34,503 nucleotides of DNA, taken from positions 1 to 34,503 of the forward strand of contig JAJDZJ010000157.1 in assembly GCA_022824685.1 (NCBI GenBank), in the 5' to 3' direction. The notes beneath the pieces were generated by a model, which was not told the DNA's origin, searched no databases, and was given only the letters and a program-made list of their open reading frames with translations. Below are positions 16,401 to 25,795 of the stretch, piece by piece; positions within the stretch are counted from its first letter, which is position 1; the number at the start of each line of letters is the position of its first letter. The position numbers and the translations under genes are program-made. This DNA comes from Caldilineaceae bacterium (GTDB lineage: Bacteria > Chloroflexota > Anaerolineae > Caldilineales > Caldilineaceae).

Positions 16401-17246
16401 ATGTCGCTCACACTCTTGTCTGTCGTATCCCAGCATCCATACGATGATTACCAGGAATGGTGGCCGTTAGGCAACCAATTTCTTTCGATGATGTCAGAGG
16501 CAATTCTGGCGCAGTGGACTTCTCTGAGCGGATCGACCATGGGTGTAGACGCGGTCCAGGACATTGTCGAAGAGTACGTCTCTGTCGTTTATCATCGGGA
16601 AGCCCGACCGGATCTCGCCAGCGCATTCTCGGCGACTGGCGACTTGGCCCCCATCCAGTCCGGCGAGTTTGACGCGCTCTCCTATGGGTTCTACCGATCC
16701 GCCTATGACCTGCTGGCCTCAAAGTACAGTGGAGGCGCTTTGGGCGCAGAGAGGCGGAAGTTTGCCGTAGCTGTGGGCGCGCGCTTCTTTTCGAGCCTGG
16801 TCGACCTTCTTGAGTTGGACATACCCAGGACCTTGCAGAGTGAGGCCGACTTGGGCTGCCTGAGGTCCGCACTCGACGGAATCGGGGCGTTTCTTTTCGA
16901 CCAGGGTTACCTGCGCAGCCATTTCGCTTTCCGCTTCGACGTGAAGATGAATTACGTCGGCAACCAAATTGACCAGGAGGAGGAGGAGTTTCTGCGCCTG
17001 CTTGGAAGAGGCTGCGCCGCCTACGGTCTATATGAAATGGGCCATCCAGTCATTCTCCCGTCCGCCGTTTATCTCTACAATACTGTCGGCGAAGCACAGC
17101 ATCACTCTTCTCGGACGATTGAGGAACTGTTCGCAAGGGCCGGATGCGATGCGTGGGAGACCGACGACTTTGACCCGAGCGGCTACCCTTCAGAGCTCGT
17201 GGTCGAACTCTGGCAGATCAGGCTTCGCGGCGGCCAAAGCGGATGA
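16401..17246 (+). CDS. Protein of unknown function, 281 aa
   Basis: I do not recognise a family. From the ATG at 16401 (GGGGGAG 7 nt upstream) the protein has 281 residues. A longer frame from 16329 lacks such a site. It looks soluble and mostly helical, with many acidic residues and a Q-x-E4 stretch near residues 191-197, and there is no signal peptide, membrane segment or obvious catalytic motif. Codon choice resembles the neighbours. It is divergent from the amino-acid binding-protein gene (123-nt gap) and lies upstream of the tRNA-Glu promoter. No function can be inferred from context. Confidence 0.7.
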   Translation: MSLTLLSVVSQHPYDDYQEWWPLGNQFLSMMSEAILAQWTSLSGSTMGVDAVQDIVEEYVSVVYHREARPDLASAFSATGDLAPIQSGEFDALSYGFYRSAYDLLASKYSGGALGAERRKFAVAVGARFFSSLVDLLELDIPRTLQSEADLGCLRSALDGIGAFLFDQGYLRSHFAFRFDVKMNYVGNQIDQEEEEFLRLLGRGCAAYGLYEMGHPVILPSAVYLYNTVGEAQHHSSRTIEELFARAGCDAWETDDFDPSGYPSELVVELWQIRLRGGQSG

Positions 17247-17341
17247 AGCGCGAGGGGAGTTTCAAGTAGATGTGGAGCTGGCGGAAAGAGACGGCCGGTT
17301 TGAAGCGGGCCCATTCGAGTCGATCTTCAATGCCGTCAGAT

Positions 17342-17371
17342 TTGACCGCTGGCCGCCCGATCTGATAGACT
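17342..17371 (+). promoter_or_regulatory. Promoter for tRNA-Glu and probably the pur genes
   Basis: TTGACC (17342-17347) and TAGACT (17366-17371) are spaced by 18 nt and match the sigma70 consensus in 5 and 4 of 6 positions. RNA would start near 17378, 18 nt before the tRNA. There is no good promoter between the tRNA and purL, so this may also drive the pur genes. Confidence 0.6.
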
Positions 17372-17395
17372 TTTCATTGTGCCAGCCTCCAGCAC

Positions 17396-17468
17396 GCCCC
17401 CATCGTCTAGAGGACCAGGACTCAGGCCTTTCAAGCCTGCAACAGGGGTTCGAATCCCCTTGGGGGTA
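17396..17468 (+). tRNA. tRNA-Glu (anticodon TTC)
   Basis: Full cloverleaf of 73 nt. The acceptor GCCCCCA pairs with TGGGGGT, followed by discriminator A. The D arm carries GTCTAGAGGACC, the anticodon stem is CAGGC/GCCTG with loop CTTTCAA and anticodon TTC, and the T arm is AGGGG-TTCGAAT-CCCCT. It closely resembles E. coli tRNA-Glu. No CCA is encoded. It lies between an unrecognised gene and purL. Confidence 0.97.
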
Positions 17469-17515
17469 CAAGATAGCCGGCCATCACTGCCGGCCCACCA
17501 AACAGTTGCGCTTTC

Positions 17516-17568
17516 AAAAAGCCCCGTGTCTCAATGTGGTTTACCACGATTTGACATCGGGCCTTTTT
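17516..17568 (+). terminator. Intrinsic terminator between tRNA-Glu and purL
   Basis: A long hairpin with matching segments AAAAAG/CTTTTT, CCCG/CGGG, TGTC/GACA and GTGG/CCAC ends in TTTTT at 17564-17568. It can also terminate on the opposite strand. The T-run ends only 16 nt before the purL GTG start. RNA for the pur genes must therefore pass through it. It may end most tRNA-Glu transcripts and act as an attenuator for purL. A smaller 6-bp hairpin (17476-17481 with 17489-17494) precedes it. Confidence 0.8.
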
Positions 17569-17584
17569 GATTTAGAGGACTCCT

Positions 17585-20521
17585 GTGACAGTTTTTCGCA
17601 TCGAAGTCGCCGCCAAGGACCGGACCGGCGATCCCCGGATTGTAGCCGCCGCGCATCGGCTCGGCGTGGATAAGCTGCAGTCTTGCAGGAAGTCCCGTCT
17701 GTATTTTCTCACCGACCACAATCGCTCAGCGCTGTACCCGGAACAGATCGAAAGGCTCTGCGCTGCGCTTCTCGTCGATCCGGTGATGGAGACTGTACTA
17801 ATCTCCTCACAACTTGAGAACGGGCCTTCCGATACCGTCAGCCAGCCTGATACAGCGACGGGCGAGCACGTCATTGAGGTTGCGCTTCGCCCTGGTGTCA
17901 CTGACGTCGCTGCAAGAGTATTGGAACAAGGCGCTGCCGAGTTGGGGATACCCGGCCTGCAAGCTGCGACGGCAACGCAGTTCCGCCTTTCCGGGGTTCT
18001 TTCCGAGTCCGAATTGCGCCGGCTGGCTCGAGGGCTCCTGTGCAATGAAACAGTTGAGAGCTACAGTCTGGGTCCCATAGAGCCGCCGTTTGGCCGCAGC
18101 AGCGACGCCCGCAACTACGTCGAACAGATCCCCCTGGCCGGCCTGGATGAAGCGGCCCTGAGTCAATGCAGCAATGAACGTATGCTTTCGCTCGACGTTC
18201 GGGAAATGAAGGAGATCCAGAGCTACTTTGAAGAGATTGGCCGCGCGCCAACCGATGTCGAGTTGGAAACTTTGGCCCAGACCTGGAGTGAACACTGCGT
18301 CCACAAGACATTCAAGGCCAGGATAGAGTTTACACGCTATGGACCCGATGGGCGCTCCTATCCGACTGAGGAGATTCAGGGCCTGCTCCATACCTATATC
18401 CAGGCTGCGACCGAAAAGGTAAAGCGCTCCTGGGTAAAGTCGGCCTTTGTTGACGATGCCGGTATCATCGAGTATGACGACAAATATGATCTGGCATTCA
18501 AAGTCGAGACGCACAATCACCCGTCCGCTCTTGAGCCATTTGGCGGCGCGAACACGGGCATCGGCGGCGTTGTGCGTGACATAATCGCCGTTTCCGCCCG
18601 TCCCATCGCCTGCACGGACGTGCTCTGTTTTGGCCCTCAGAACTTCCCGCAGGAGGCGTTGCCTGCCGGGGTACTGCACCCTGCCCGCGTGGAGGACGGC
18701 GTCGTCGCTGGCATTGGGGACTATGGGAACAAACTTGGTCTCCCAACCGTCAATGGGGCAGTCATCTACGACGGCGGGTATTTGGGCAATCCACTGGTCT
18801 TTTGCGGCGCGGTAGGTCTGCTGCCAAAGGGGTCCCATCCAACCGTGCCGCAGAAAGGGGACCGCGTCGTTGTGCTGGGAGGCCGAACCGGCCGCGATGG
18901 CATACACGGGGCAACGTTTTCCTCAGCCGAGTTGACGCAGGCCACCCATATGGAGTCTGGCAGCGCAGTGCAGATCGGCGATCCAATCACCGAGAAGGGC
19001 TTGATCGAATTGGTGGAAAATGCAAGAGACGCCCGACTCTATAGCGCGATTACCGACTGCGGCGCGGGTGGCCTTTCATCGGCTGTGGGCGAGATGGGGG
19101 AAGAGCTGGGCGCGGATGTCGAGCTGATGGACGTTCCCCTGAAGTATCCCGGTCTGACTCCTTGGGAGATCTGGCTTTCGGAGGCGCAGGAGCGAATGGT
19201 GCTGGCCGTCCCGCCGGCCAATCTTGAGCGGCTGCAGGCGCTGGCCGATCTTTGGGAGGTCGAGATGCGCGACTTGGGCCGCTTCAGCGGTGACGGCTGG
19301 CTGCGGGTCCGATACGATGGCCGCCCCGTCGCCGAGTTGCCGATGAAATTCCTGCATGAGGGATTGCCGCTACCGCATCGTGAGGCCCAATACCATGAAG
19401 GCAGGGCGGACAGGAAGTCACAACCGACTGAGAAGGAACATGGTGGAACGTCGTTGAGCGAAAGAGCGGTTCTCCTGCAGATGTTGAGCCACCCTTCGGT
19501 GGCGAGCAAAGAGAGGATCGTCCGCACTTACGATCACGAAGTGCGCGGGGGTACCCTCGTTCGTCCATTCGTAGGGCCTCATATGGATGGACCTGCTGAC
19601 GCCGCTGTTCTGAAGCCGCTTGGCACATGGGACAGTGGACGAGCCTTCTCCCTCAGCGTGGGGATAAACCCGCTCTTGGGCAAACGGGACAGCTATTCCA
19701 TGGCGGTAAGCGCTGTAGATGAAGCATTTCGCAATGCCGTCGCGGTTGGCGCGGACCCCGATCGGATTGCGCTTCTCGACAACTTCTGCTGGGGCAATCC
19801 CACGATACCGGATCGCCTGGGCGCGCTCGTGCGGACCTGTCAGGGATGCTACGACGCTGCCGTCGCCTACAATGCGCCCTTTATCTCCGGCAAGGATAGC
19901 CTGTACAACGAATTTGACGGGCAGCCAATTCCTGGGACCCTGCTGATTTCGGCGATTGGCATCGTTCCTGACATGCGCCGTGTCTGCACTTCCAATTTCA
20001 AGCGACCGGGGAATCACATCTACCTGCTTGGGGAGACGTGCGGGGAACTTGGAGGTTCGCTTCTCAGCCTTCTGTTGGGATGGGAAGGCGGTGAAGCGCC
20101 CGTGATGCCAGATGAGCCGCTGGCGCGTTATCGCGCGCTCCACACCGCCATGTTATCGGGGCTGATTCAGAGTTGCCACGATCTCAGCGAGGGCGGCCTG
20201 GCAGTCGCTCTAGCCGAAATGTGTTTCGGGGGGCGCCTCGGAGCGACTGTTGACCTTCCGGCCATTCGCGGAGATAAGTTTGCACCTTCCTATGTCCAAC
20301 TGTTTTGTGAGACCAATGGTCGACACTTAGTGGAAGTAGGGCCTGGCGACGCGGCACAGTTCGAGGCGTGCGTGTCGGCAGTACCCTACGCGCGTATAGG
20401 CGAAGTGCTGCCGTCCGAGCAGGTTATCTTTACCAAGGGTCAGGAACGACTCTTCAAACTTACTCTGAGTGAGATCGCGACCGCCTGGAAGGGCGATTCA
20501 AAGGATGACGCTTCCAACTGA
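17585..20521 (+). CDS. purL: Phosphoribosylformylglycinamidine synthase PurL with two N-terminal PurS-like units
   Basis: Converts FGAR, glutamine and ATP to FGAM in purine synthesis. It has 978 residues from a GTG start, with AGAGGA upstream. Residues 1-75 and about 98-170 each resemble PurS. The first has [15 protein letters not shown] and [12 protein letters not shown]; the second has [21 protein letters not shown] and [13 protein letters not shown]. The PurL core starts near residue 200: [51 protein letters not shown] and, in the second half, [19 protein letters not shown]. Small-type PurL has about 720-750 residues and uses separate PurS and PurQ. Large-type PurL has about 1,250-1,300 and includes everything. 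This one is intermediate, with PurQ encoded separately next door. Confidence 0.95.
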   Translation: MTVFRIEVAAKDRTGDPRIVAAAHRLGVDKLQSCRKSRLYFLTDHNRSALYPEQIERLCAALLVDPVMETVLISSQLENGPSDTVSQPDTATGEHVIEVALRPGVTDVAARVLEQGAAELGIPGLQAATATQFRLSGVLSESELRRLARGLLCNETVESYSLGPIEPPFGRSSDARNYVEQIPLAGLDEAALSQCSNERMLSLDVREMKEIQSYFEEIGRAPTDVELETLAQTWSEHCVHKTFKARIEFTRYGPDGRSYPTEEIQGLLHTYIQAATEKVKRSWVKSAFVDDAGIIEYDDKYDLAFKVETHNHPSALEPFGGANTGIGGVVRDIIAVSARPIACTDVLCFGPQNFPQEALPAGVLHPARVEDGVVAGIGDYGNKLGLPTVNGAVIYDGGYLGNPLVFCGAVGLLPKGSHPTVPQKGDRVVVLGGRTGRDGIHGATFSSAELTQATHMESGSAVQIGDPITEKGLIELVENARDARLYSAITDCGAGGLSSAVGEMGEELGADVELMDVPLKYPGLTPWEIWLSEAQERMVLAVPPANLERLQALADLWEVEMRDLGRFSGDGWLRVRYDGRPVAELPMKFLHEGLPLPHREAQYHEGRADRKSQPTEKEHGGTSLSERAVLLQMLSHPSVASKERIVRTYDHEVRGGTLVRPFVGPHMDGPADAAVLKPLGTWDSGRAFSLSVGINPLLGKRDSYSMAVSAVDEAFRNAVAVGADPDRIALLDNFCWGNPTIPDRLGALVRTCQGCYDAAVAYNAPFISGKDSLYNEFDGQPIPGTLLISAIGIVPDMRRVCTSNFKRPGNHIYLLGETCGELGGSLLSLLLGWEGGEAPVMPDEPLARYRALHTAMLSGLIQSCHDLSEGGLAVALAEMCFGGRLGATVDLPAIRGDKFAPSYVQLFCETNGRHLVEVGPGDAAQFEACVSAVPYARIGEVLPSEQVIFTKGQERLFKLTLSEIATAWKGDSKDDASN

Positions 20522-20560
20522 CATGTCAACCGATCAGCGTTTTTCTCGGCCTGGGCGCAG

Positions 20561-21364
20561 ATGAGTCTGCCAGTCCTAATCCTCCATGCCACAGGTACAA
20601 ACCGGGATGCCGAGGCGGCTCGTGCATGTGAGATGGCCGGCGGCTCGCCGAGAATCGTGCACATAAATCAACTGCGGGCGGGTACATTTCGCTTTTCTGA
20701 GTTCGGCATGCTGGTCCTGCCGGGCGGGTTTTCCTACGGCGATGCCCTTGGAGCCGGCGTGCGGCAGGCCCTGGATTTGCAGGTGTTCTTTCATGCAGAG
20801 CTGGCAGAATTCATTGAATCCGGCAAGCCAGTCCTAGGAATCTGCAACGGGTTTCAAACGCTGGTAAGAGCGGGCCTTCTCCCGGGGTACGGTAAAGAGA
20901 GAGCCGCCAGGGCAAAGCAGGGGCCGTCAAAAGGAAATCGTGAAGTGACACTGACATACAATGCGCGGAGTAAATTCGAGTGCAGATGGGTGCATTTGGC
21001 GGTGGAGCCAGAGACAAAGGCCGACTGCCTGATCCAGTTAGAAGAGCTGGCATTCTGTCCGGTCGCCCATGGGGAGGGCAACTTCCAGGTTTCTGACGAC
21101 AGGACACTCAAGCAGTTGGAAAAGGACAATCTTGTTGCGTTTCGGTATGTCGACGCCAGAGGCGAACGCGCCGGCGGCCGCTACCCAATCAACCCCAATG
21201 GATCAGTTGCTGACATCGCGGGAATCTGTAATCCGGCTGGTAACGTAATCGGCCTCATGCCCCACCCGGAGGACCACATTGAGTCGATTCAGAACCCCCT
21301 TGGCGGGAGCGGCCGGCTTGGACTGTCCCTTTTTCGGGCCATCGTTTCGAGAGCATCAAGTTGA
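20561..21364 (+). CDS. purQ: Phosphoribosylformylglycinamidine synthase glutaminase subunit PurQ
   Basis: Class I glutamine amidotransferase that supplies ammonia to PurL. It has 267 residues, longer than the common small form of about 230. The N terminus [20 protein letters not shown] and the [15 protein letters not shown] loop are family features. The nucleophile Cys is in [18 protein letters not shown], and the His-Glu pair is in [11 protein letters not shown] near the C terminus. Extra length lies in the middle ([18 protein letters not shown]), as in the glutaminase domain of large PurL. The gene starts 39 nt after purL and no strong Shine-Dalgarno site is seen. It completes the FGAM synthase together with the PurS-PurS-PurL fusion. 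Confidence 0.95.
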   Translation: MSLPVLILHATGTNRDAEAARACEMAGGSPRIVHINQLRAGTFRFSEFGMLVLPGGFSYGDALGAGVRQALDLQVFFHAELAEFIESGKPVLGICNGFQTLVRAGLLPGYGKERAARAKQGPSKGNREVTLTYNARSKFECRWVHLAVEPETKADCLIQLEELAFCPVAHGEGNFQVSDDRTLKQLEKDNLVAFRYVDARGERAGGRYPINPNGSVADIAGICNPAGNVIGLMPHPEDHIESIQNPLGGSGRLGLSLFRAIVSRASS

Positions 21365-21415
21365 CGCAAAAGTGGCGCAAGAAGCTTGCTCTACGTGCAA
21401 AAGGAGGTGGACACA

Positions 21416-22396
21416 GTGGGCTCTGCAATGAATGGCGCCTTCGCCGGGGTTGACCTGGAATTCCTCGGGCCCAAAAGGAGCGGTAAGGTCCGCGACATTT
21501 ACGAGCGCGAGGATCGGCTCGTTCTCATTGCAACTGATCGCCTGTCTGCCTTTGATCACATCCTTGGTCTGGTTCCCTACAAGGGACAGGTGTTGAATCA
21601 ACTTTCCGCCTTCTGGTTTGAACAGACGAAGGATATTGTACCCAACCACTTTCTCGAATCCCCGGATCCCAATGTTACGGTTGGCCGCATATGCCGCCCC
21701 CTTCCAGTAGAGGTGGTCGTTCGAGGATTTATTTCAGGGGTTACGAAAACGAGCCTCTGGCACCGCTACAACCAGGGGGAACGCACAATCTACGGGCTGG
21801 CGTTTCCCGACGGGATGCGAAAGAACGATCCGTTGCCGCAGCCGGTGATCACACCGACGACCAAGGCCGAGAAAGGCGGCCATGACGAACCCGTTTCGAG
21901 CAGTGAAATTGTTGCGAAGGGACTGGTCGAGGCCGATCTGTGGCGTGACGTCTGCGCCGCGGCGCATTCACTCTTCTCACGCGGGCAGGAGATCGCGGCG
22001 CGGGGCGGTCTGCTCCTGGTGGACACAAAGTACGAGTTCGGCCTGTCTGACGATGGGTCACTAATGCTGATCGACGAAATACACACGCCTGATTCCAGCC
22101 GATTCTGGACGGCGGCAAGCTATGAGGAGGCGCACGCCAAGCGCAAGGAAGGCGGCGGTGGCCAGTGCGACTTAGAGCCGGAAAACTTCGACAAGGAGTT
22201 TGTCCGCTTGGCTTACGCTGCGCGGGGTTACATTGGCGACGGGCCCCCGCCTCCGCTGGAAGACGAACTGGCTCGGCAGGCCAGTCAGCGCTATATTCGA
22301 AGCTATGAACTCCTTACGGGTCAAGATTTTGAGCCGGGGGAGGCGCCTGTAGCTGCAAGAGTGACTCGAAAACTAAAGTCCTACATTGAGGGATGA
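21416..22396 (+). CDS. purC: SAICAR synthase PurC
   Basis: Ligates CAIR with aspartate using ATP, giving SAICAR. It has 326 residues from a GTG start at 21416, chosen because AAAGGAGGTGG lies 6-8 nt upstream. A TTG frame at 21386 and an ATG at 21428 are alternatives. Motifs are GKVRDIYEREDRLVLIATDR, SAFDHILG, QLSAFWFEQTKDIVPNHFL, VVRGFISGVTKTSLW, GDGSLMLIDEIHTPDSSRF-like (here SDDGSLMLIDEIHTPDSSRF) and a C-terminal ARKLK-like tail. It is longer than the E. coli enzyme (237) and similar to the yeast type (about 306). It lies between purQ (51-nt gap) and purE (30-nt gap). Confidence 0.96.
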   Translation: MGSAMNGAFAGVDLEFLGPKRSGKVRDIYEREDRLVLIATDRLSAFDHILGLVPYKGQVLNQLSAFWFEQTKDIVPNHFLESPDPNVTVGRICRPLPVEVVVRGFISGVTKTSLWHRYNQGERTIYGLAFPDGMRKNDPLPQPVITPTTKAEKGGHDEPVSSSEIVAKGLVEADLWRDVCAAAHSLFSRGQEIAARGGLLLVDTKYEFGLSDDGSLMLIDEIHTPDSSRFWTAASYEEAHAKRKEGGGGQCDLEPENFDKEFVRLAYAARGYIGDGPPPPLEDELARQASQRYIRSYELLTGQDFEPGEAPVAARVTRKLKSYIEG

Positions 22397-22426
22397 GGTG
22401 TGTGGCGGTGGGGGGAGCCTGACAGC

Positions 22427-22936
22427 GTGAGTGCCTTAGAGAGCACCCCGATAGTGGGCGTCATTATGGGCAGTGTTTCAGATTGGGATCAATGCATGCG
22501 TTTCGCGGCCGAGACACTGACTGAATTTGACATACCCCATGAACGCCGAGTCGTTTCGGCGCATCGAACACCCGAATGGATGAGCGAGTATGCCGCCGGC
22601 GCGTCTGCCCGCGGGTTGGAGGCAATCATTGCCGGGGCGGGAGGCGCGGCACATCTCCCCGGCATGGTCGCGGGGCACACACTCCTGCCGGTTATCGGTG
22701 TGCCAGTTCAGAGCCAAGCTCTCAGAGGAATGGATTCACTCCTGTCAATCGTGCAGATGCCAGCCGGCGTGCCTGTGGCCACCATGGCGATTGGCAAAGC
22801 TGGCGCCATCAACGCCGCCTTGCTGGCAGTTTCCATTCTTGGGTTGACGCGGCCCGAGCTACGCCTGAGGCTGCAAAGGTATAGGGAGGCGCGCGCCCAG
22901 CAGGTTCTGTCGGCACGACTCGTCGAAGAGGATTGA
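22427..22936 (+). CDS. purE: N5-carboxyaminoimidazole ribonucleotide mutase PurE
   Basis: Class I PurE, which rearranges N5-CAIR to CAIR. It has 169 residues from a GTG at 22427 (GGGGGAG upstream). The frame extends back to 22400 without a better start. Motifs are [15 protein letters not shown] (phosphate binding), [11 protein letters not shown] with the catalytic His, [18 protein letters not shown] and [21 protein letters not shown]. The length and order are standard. It ends one base before the purK start, so translation of the two is probably coupled, as expected for two enzymes that share the unstable intermediate N5-CAIR. Confidence 0.96.
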   Translation: MSALESTPIVGVIMGSVSDWDQCMRFAAETLTEFDIPHERRVVSAHRTPEWMSEYAAGASARGLEAIIAGAGGAAHLPGMVAGHTLLPVIGVPVQSQALRGMDSLLSIVQMPAGVPVATMAIGKAGAINAALLAVSILGLTRPELRLRLQRYREARAQQVLSARLVEED

Positions 22937-22937
22937 G

Positions 22938-24116
22938 ATGTTAGAGCGCGAGCGACCCCGTTCACTAGCGCCAGGTTCTACGATTGGTGTTTTCGGCAGC
23001 GGCCAGTTGGGTCGGATGCTGGCAATGGAGGCGCGTAGGATGGGATACAGCATTCACACGTATTCCCCCGAGAGAAACAGCCCCACAGGCCAGATCGCGG
23101 ACCGCGAGTTCACAGGGGCCTACGACGATCCCGCTTCCGTTCGGGCGTTTGCCAGGAGCGTTGATGCCTTAACATTCGAATTTGAAAATGTTCCTTCAAT
23201 GGCGGCAGAGATAGGGGAGGGGGAGGGGGCAATTGTTCGACCTGCCGGCGCGATCCTGTATGCGGCCCAGAACAGGCTGCGCGAGAAGTCGATGCTCAGC
23301 AAGGCAGGTCTGCCCACGACGACATACCGTGGGGTTTCAAGTCTTTCAGACCTGCGGGAGGCAGTCCAGTGCGTTGGCTTGCCAGCCATTCTCAAAACCG
23401 CTGCTTTCGGTTATGATGGTAAAGGCCAAAGCCGTATTGCAGATGACCGCGGCCTGGAGGGCGCCTGGGATGCTCTGGGTGGACAGCCATGCGTGCTGGA
23501 GGCTGAAGTCAACTTCGAAAAGGAGCTCTCCCTGGTCGTTGCCCGAGGGGAGGCAGGCGACTTCGCTGCCTATCCGCTGGTAGAGAATCGCCACGTCAAT
23601 CACATTTTGGATTTTACAGTTGCGCCGGCCGAGGTTCAACCAGAGGTATGCGCCGAAGCAGAGAGCCTGGCCCGTCAACTGTGCGAGTTCCTCGGGCTGA
23701 TAGGCGTTGTCTGCATCGAGTTCTTTCTCCTGTCCAGCATGCGGGAGGGCGGGAAAGGCGGCCGCTTGTTGATCAATGAGATTGCGCCTCGTCCCCATAA
23801 CTCTGGACACTGGACCATCGAAGGGGCGGTGACTAGCCAGTTTGAGCAGCAATTGCGAACAGTTTGCGGACTGAGAGTCGGGTCGACCGAGCAGCTGCGG
23901 TCGGCAGCCATGGTCAACCTATTGGGGGAACTTTGGCTTCGAGGAGAACCCGACTGGAAAGAGTTGCTTTCCTTCGCAGACGCAAAGTTGCACTTGTACG
24001 GGAAAGGCAAAGCTCGACCGGGCCGCAAGATGGGGCACATTACAGTGACGGCAGCAACGGCTGCCGCCGCCCTGGAGGCGGGTCTTGCAGCGCGTTCGGC
24101 CCTGCAGCGCAGTTGA
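22938..24116 (+). CDS. purK: N5-carboxyaminoimidazole ribonucleotide synthase PurK
   Basis: ATP-grasp ligase that makes N5-CAIR from AIR, bicarbonate and ATP. It has 392 residues, the usual size. Motifs are IGVFGSGQLGRMLAMEARRMG, LTFEFENVPS, LPAILKTAAFGYDGKGQSRI (ATP-grasp), LEAEVNFEKELSLVVAR, YPLVENRHVNHILDFTVAP, and the ATP-site segment INEIAPRPHNSGHWTIEGA. GAGG precedes the ATG within the purE end. The gene lies one base after purE, in the order purE-purK common to bacterial pur operons. Confidence 0.96.
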   Translation: MLERERPRSLAPGSTIGVFGSGQLGRMLAMEARRMGYSIHTYSPERNSPTGQIADREFTGAYDDPASVRAFARSVDALTFEFENVPSMAAEIGEGEGAIVRPAGAILYAAQNRLREKSMLSKAGLPTTTYRGVSSLSDLREAVQCVGLPAILKTAAFGYDGKGQSRIADDRGLEGAWDALGGQPCVLEAEVNFEKELSLVVARGEAGDFAAYPLVENRHVNHILDFTVAPAEVQPEVCAEAESLARQLCEFLGLIGVVCIEFFLLSSMREGGKGGRLLINEIAPRPHNSGHWTIEGAVTSQFEQQLRTVCGLRVGSTEQLRSAAMVNLLGELWLRGEPDWKELLSFADAKLHLYGKGKARPGRKMGHITVTAATAAAALEAGLAARSALQRS

Positions 24117-24212
24117 GTAACCGATTGCGAAGTGACTGCTAAAGTGCTTGGGCAAAGTCGTTGAGTGCGGGCTGCCAACGTGTAAACCCGCTGTCTTCAA
24201 GGAGAAGCAGAT

Positions 24213-25637
24213 ATGCCTCCGTTCGACTCACCCCGCGAAGCATGCGGCGTTTTCGGCATTAGCGCCCCAGGAATGGATATCGCTCGCCTGGCCTACTTTG
24301 CTATCTACGCTTTGCAGCATCGAGGTCAGGAGGCGGCAGGTATCGCTACTTGCGACGGAAAAACCGCTCATATCCACAAAGGGTTGGGTCTCGTTTCACA
24401 GGTTTTCAACGAGGACAACCTGGTCCATCTACAAGGTCATTTGGGCATTGGACATACACGTTATTCCACAACCGGGTCGCCCCGCCTGAACAACACGCAG
24501 CCCTACATTCTGGAGACGCTCGACGGCCCGCTCGCGATCAGCCACAATGGCAATCTGGTCAACGCTCCCCAGCTCCGCCGCGAACTGCTGGAAAGGGGTG
24601 TAGGGCTATCCACTTCCACTGACAGCGAACTGATCATACATATACTTGCGGGCGCCCGCGGCACTTGGCTGCAGCGAATTCGTCAGATGATGACGATTGC
24701 CGAGGGAGCGTACTCGCTGACAATCCTTACGCGAGACGCCATCTACGGAGTAAGGGACCCGTGGGGATTGCGGCCGTTGGTGCTGGGCGAGTTTGATAAT
24801 GGTCTTGCCATCGCGTCGGAGAGTTGCGCCTTCGCTACCATAGGCGGCCGCGCCATTCAAGAGATCAGTCCGGGCGAGGTGGTCCGCATCGATCAGGACG
24901 GCTATGAAATCGTGCAGGGCGTGCCCGCGGAGAAGGCAGCGTTTTGCACTTTCGAGCAGATTTACTTTGCCAGACCCGACAGTATTCTGGGGGGCCGGCT
25001 CGTTCATAGGGTTCGCCAGGCGCTGGGCCGGCAGCTGGCCCGCGAGGCGCCTGCTGAGGCAGATATCGTTGTGCCGGTGCCCGACAGCGGGACCCCTCAC
25101 GCCATTGGCTACGCACAAGAGAGCGGAATCGTCTATAGCGAAGGGCTGATCAAGAGCCGGTATATCGGGCGAACCTTCATTCAACCCACTGACAGACAAC
25201 GCAAGGTCGGGGTGGCGATGAAATTTAACCCCCTTCCAGACAATCTTCAAGGCGAGCGCGTCGTGCTGGTTGACGACTCGATCGTACGTGGCAATACAAG
25301 CGGCCCTCTCGTCCAACTCCTGCGCGATGCGGGCGCGGCCGAGGTGCATATGCGCGTTGCCTGCCCTCCAATCCGGTTTCCATGCTTTATGGGCGTGGAT
25401 ATGGCGAGCCAGTCGGAACTGATCGCAGCCAACAAAAAACTGAACGAGATCGAGGTCTACATTGGTGTGGACTCACTGTCCTATCTCAGTGTTGAAGGAA
25501 TGATGAGTACGCTGCGGGCGGAGGACGGCTATTGCAATGCCTGTTTCACCGGCGGCTATCCCTTCGAGACACCAATGCTGGAGTTGGAATTGGAACTCAA
25601 AGAGAAGGAGAGATTTGCCGGCGCTTTGGGAAACTGA
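24213..25637 (+). CDS. purF: Amidophosphoribosyltransferase PurF
   Basis: Commits PRPP and glutamine to purine synthesis by forming phosphoribosylamine. It has 474 residues. C11 in EACGVFGIS is the glutaminase nucleophile, so a 10-residue propeptide must be removed, as in the Bacillus subtilis type. The glutaminase motifs TRYSTTGSP and ISHNGNLVNA follow, then the PRPP site VVLVDDSIVRGNTS. Cysteines in FCTFEQ, CPPIRFPCF and GYCNACF fit the 4Fe-4S cluster of this type, which suggests oxygen sensitivity. AAGGAGAAG precedes the ATG. It starts 96 nt after purK. Confidence 0.96.
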   Translation: MPPFDSPREACGVFGISAPGMDIARLAYFAIYALQHRGQEAAGIATCDGKTAHIHKGLGLVSQVFNEDNLVHLQGHLGIGHTRYSTTGSPRLNNTQPYILETLDGPLAISHNGNLVNAPQLRRELLERGVGLSTSTDSELIIHILAGARGTWLQRIRQMMTIAEGAYSLTILTRDAIYGVRDPWGLRPLVLGEFDNGLAIASESCAFATIGGRAIQEISPGEVVRIDQDGYEIVQGVPAEKAAFCTFEQIYFARPDSILGGRLVHRVRQALGRQLAREAPAEADIVVPVPDSGTPHAIGYAQESGIVYSEGLIKSRYIGRTFIQPTDRQRKVGVAMKFNPLPDNLQGERVVLVDDSIVRGNTSGPLVQLLRDAGAAEVHMRVACPPIRFPCFMGVDMASQSELIAANKKLNEIEVYIGVDSLSYLSVEGMMSTLRAEDGYCNACFTGGYPFETPMLELELELKEKERFAGALGN

Positions 25638-25795
25638 GGTAGGGGGAGGCGGAAACGACCACCTATGTAACCAGCTTCATTGAAGTCGTGCGTTCAATTC
25701 CGGCTCTCCAGCCCACCAAACCGATGCACATCCAGAGCGTGTGGTCTCGTTCTTCGGCTAATCAATACATTTGAGCCCCCTTGTCAGACAGGAAA

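Noticed and set aside
17552..17580. Perfect TTGACA just before purL as a promoter
   Set aside because: It lies inside the terminator stem. The only possible -10 (TAGAGG) is poor and would start RNA at the GTG itself.
17807..18907. Leftward 366-codon open frame opposite purL
   Set aside because: It is an antisense shadow of purL with no recognisable motif or start signal.
25664..25677. 14-nt repeat shared with 34122-34135 (TATGTAACCAGCTT)
   Set aside because: A few 14-nt matches are expected by chance in 34 kb, and the second copy is inside the SMP-30 gene.
25691..25718. tRNA-like 3' fragment (GTTCAATTC followed later by CCACCA)
   Set aside because: The T-stem pairs at only 3 of 5 positions, the distance to CCA is 3 nt too long, and no matching 5' half exists.
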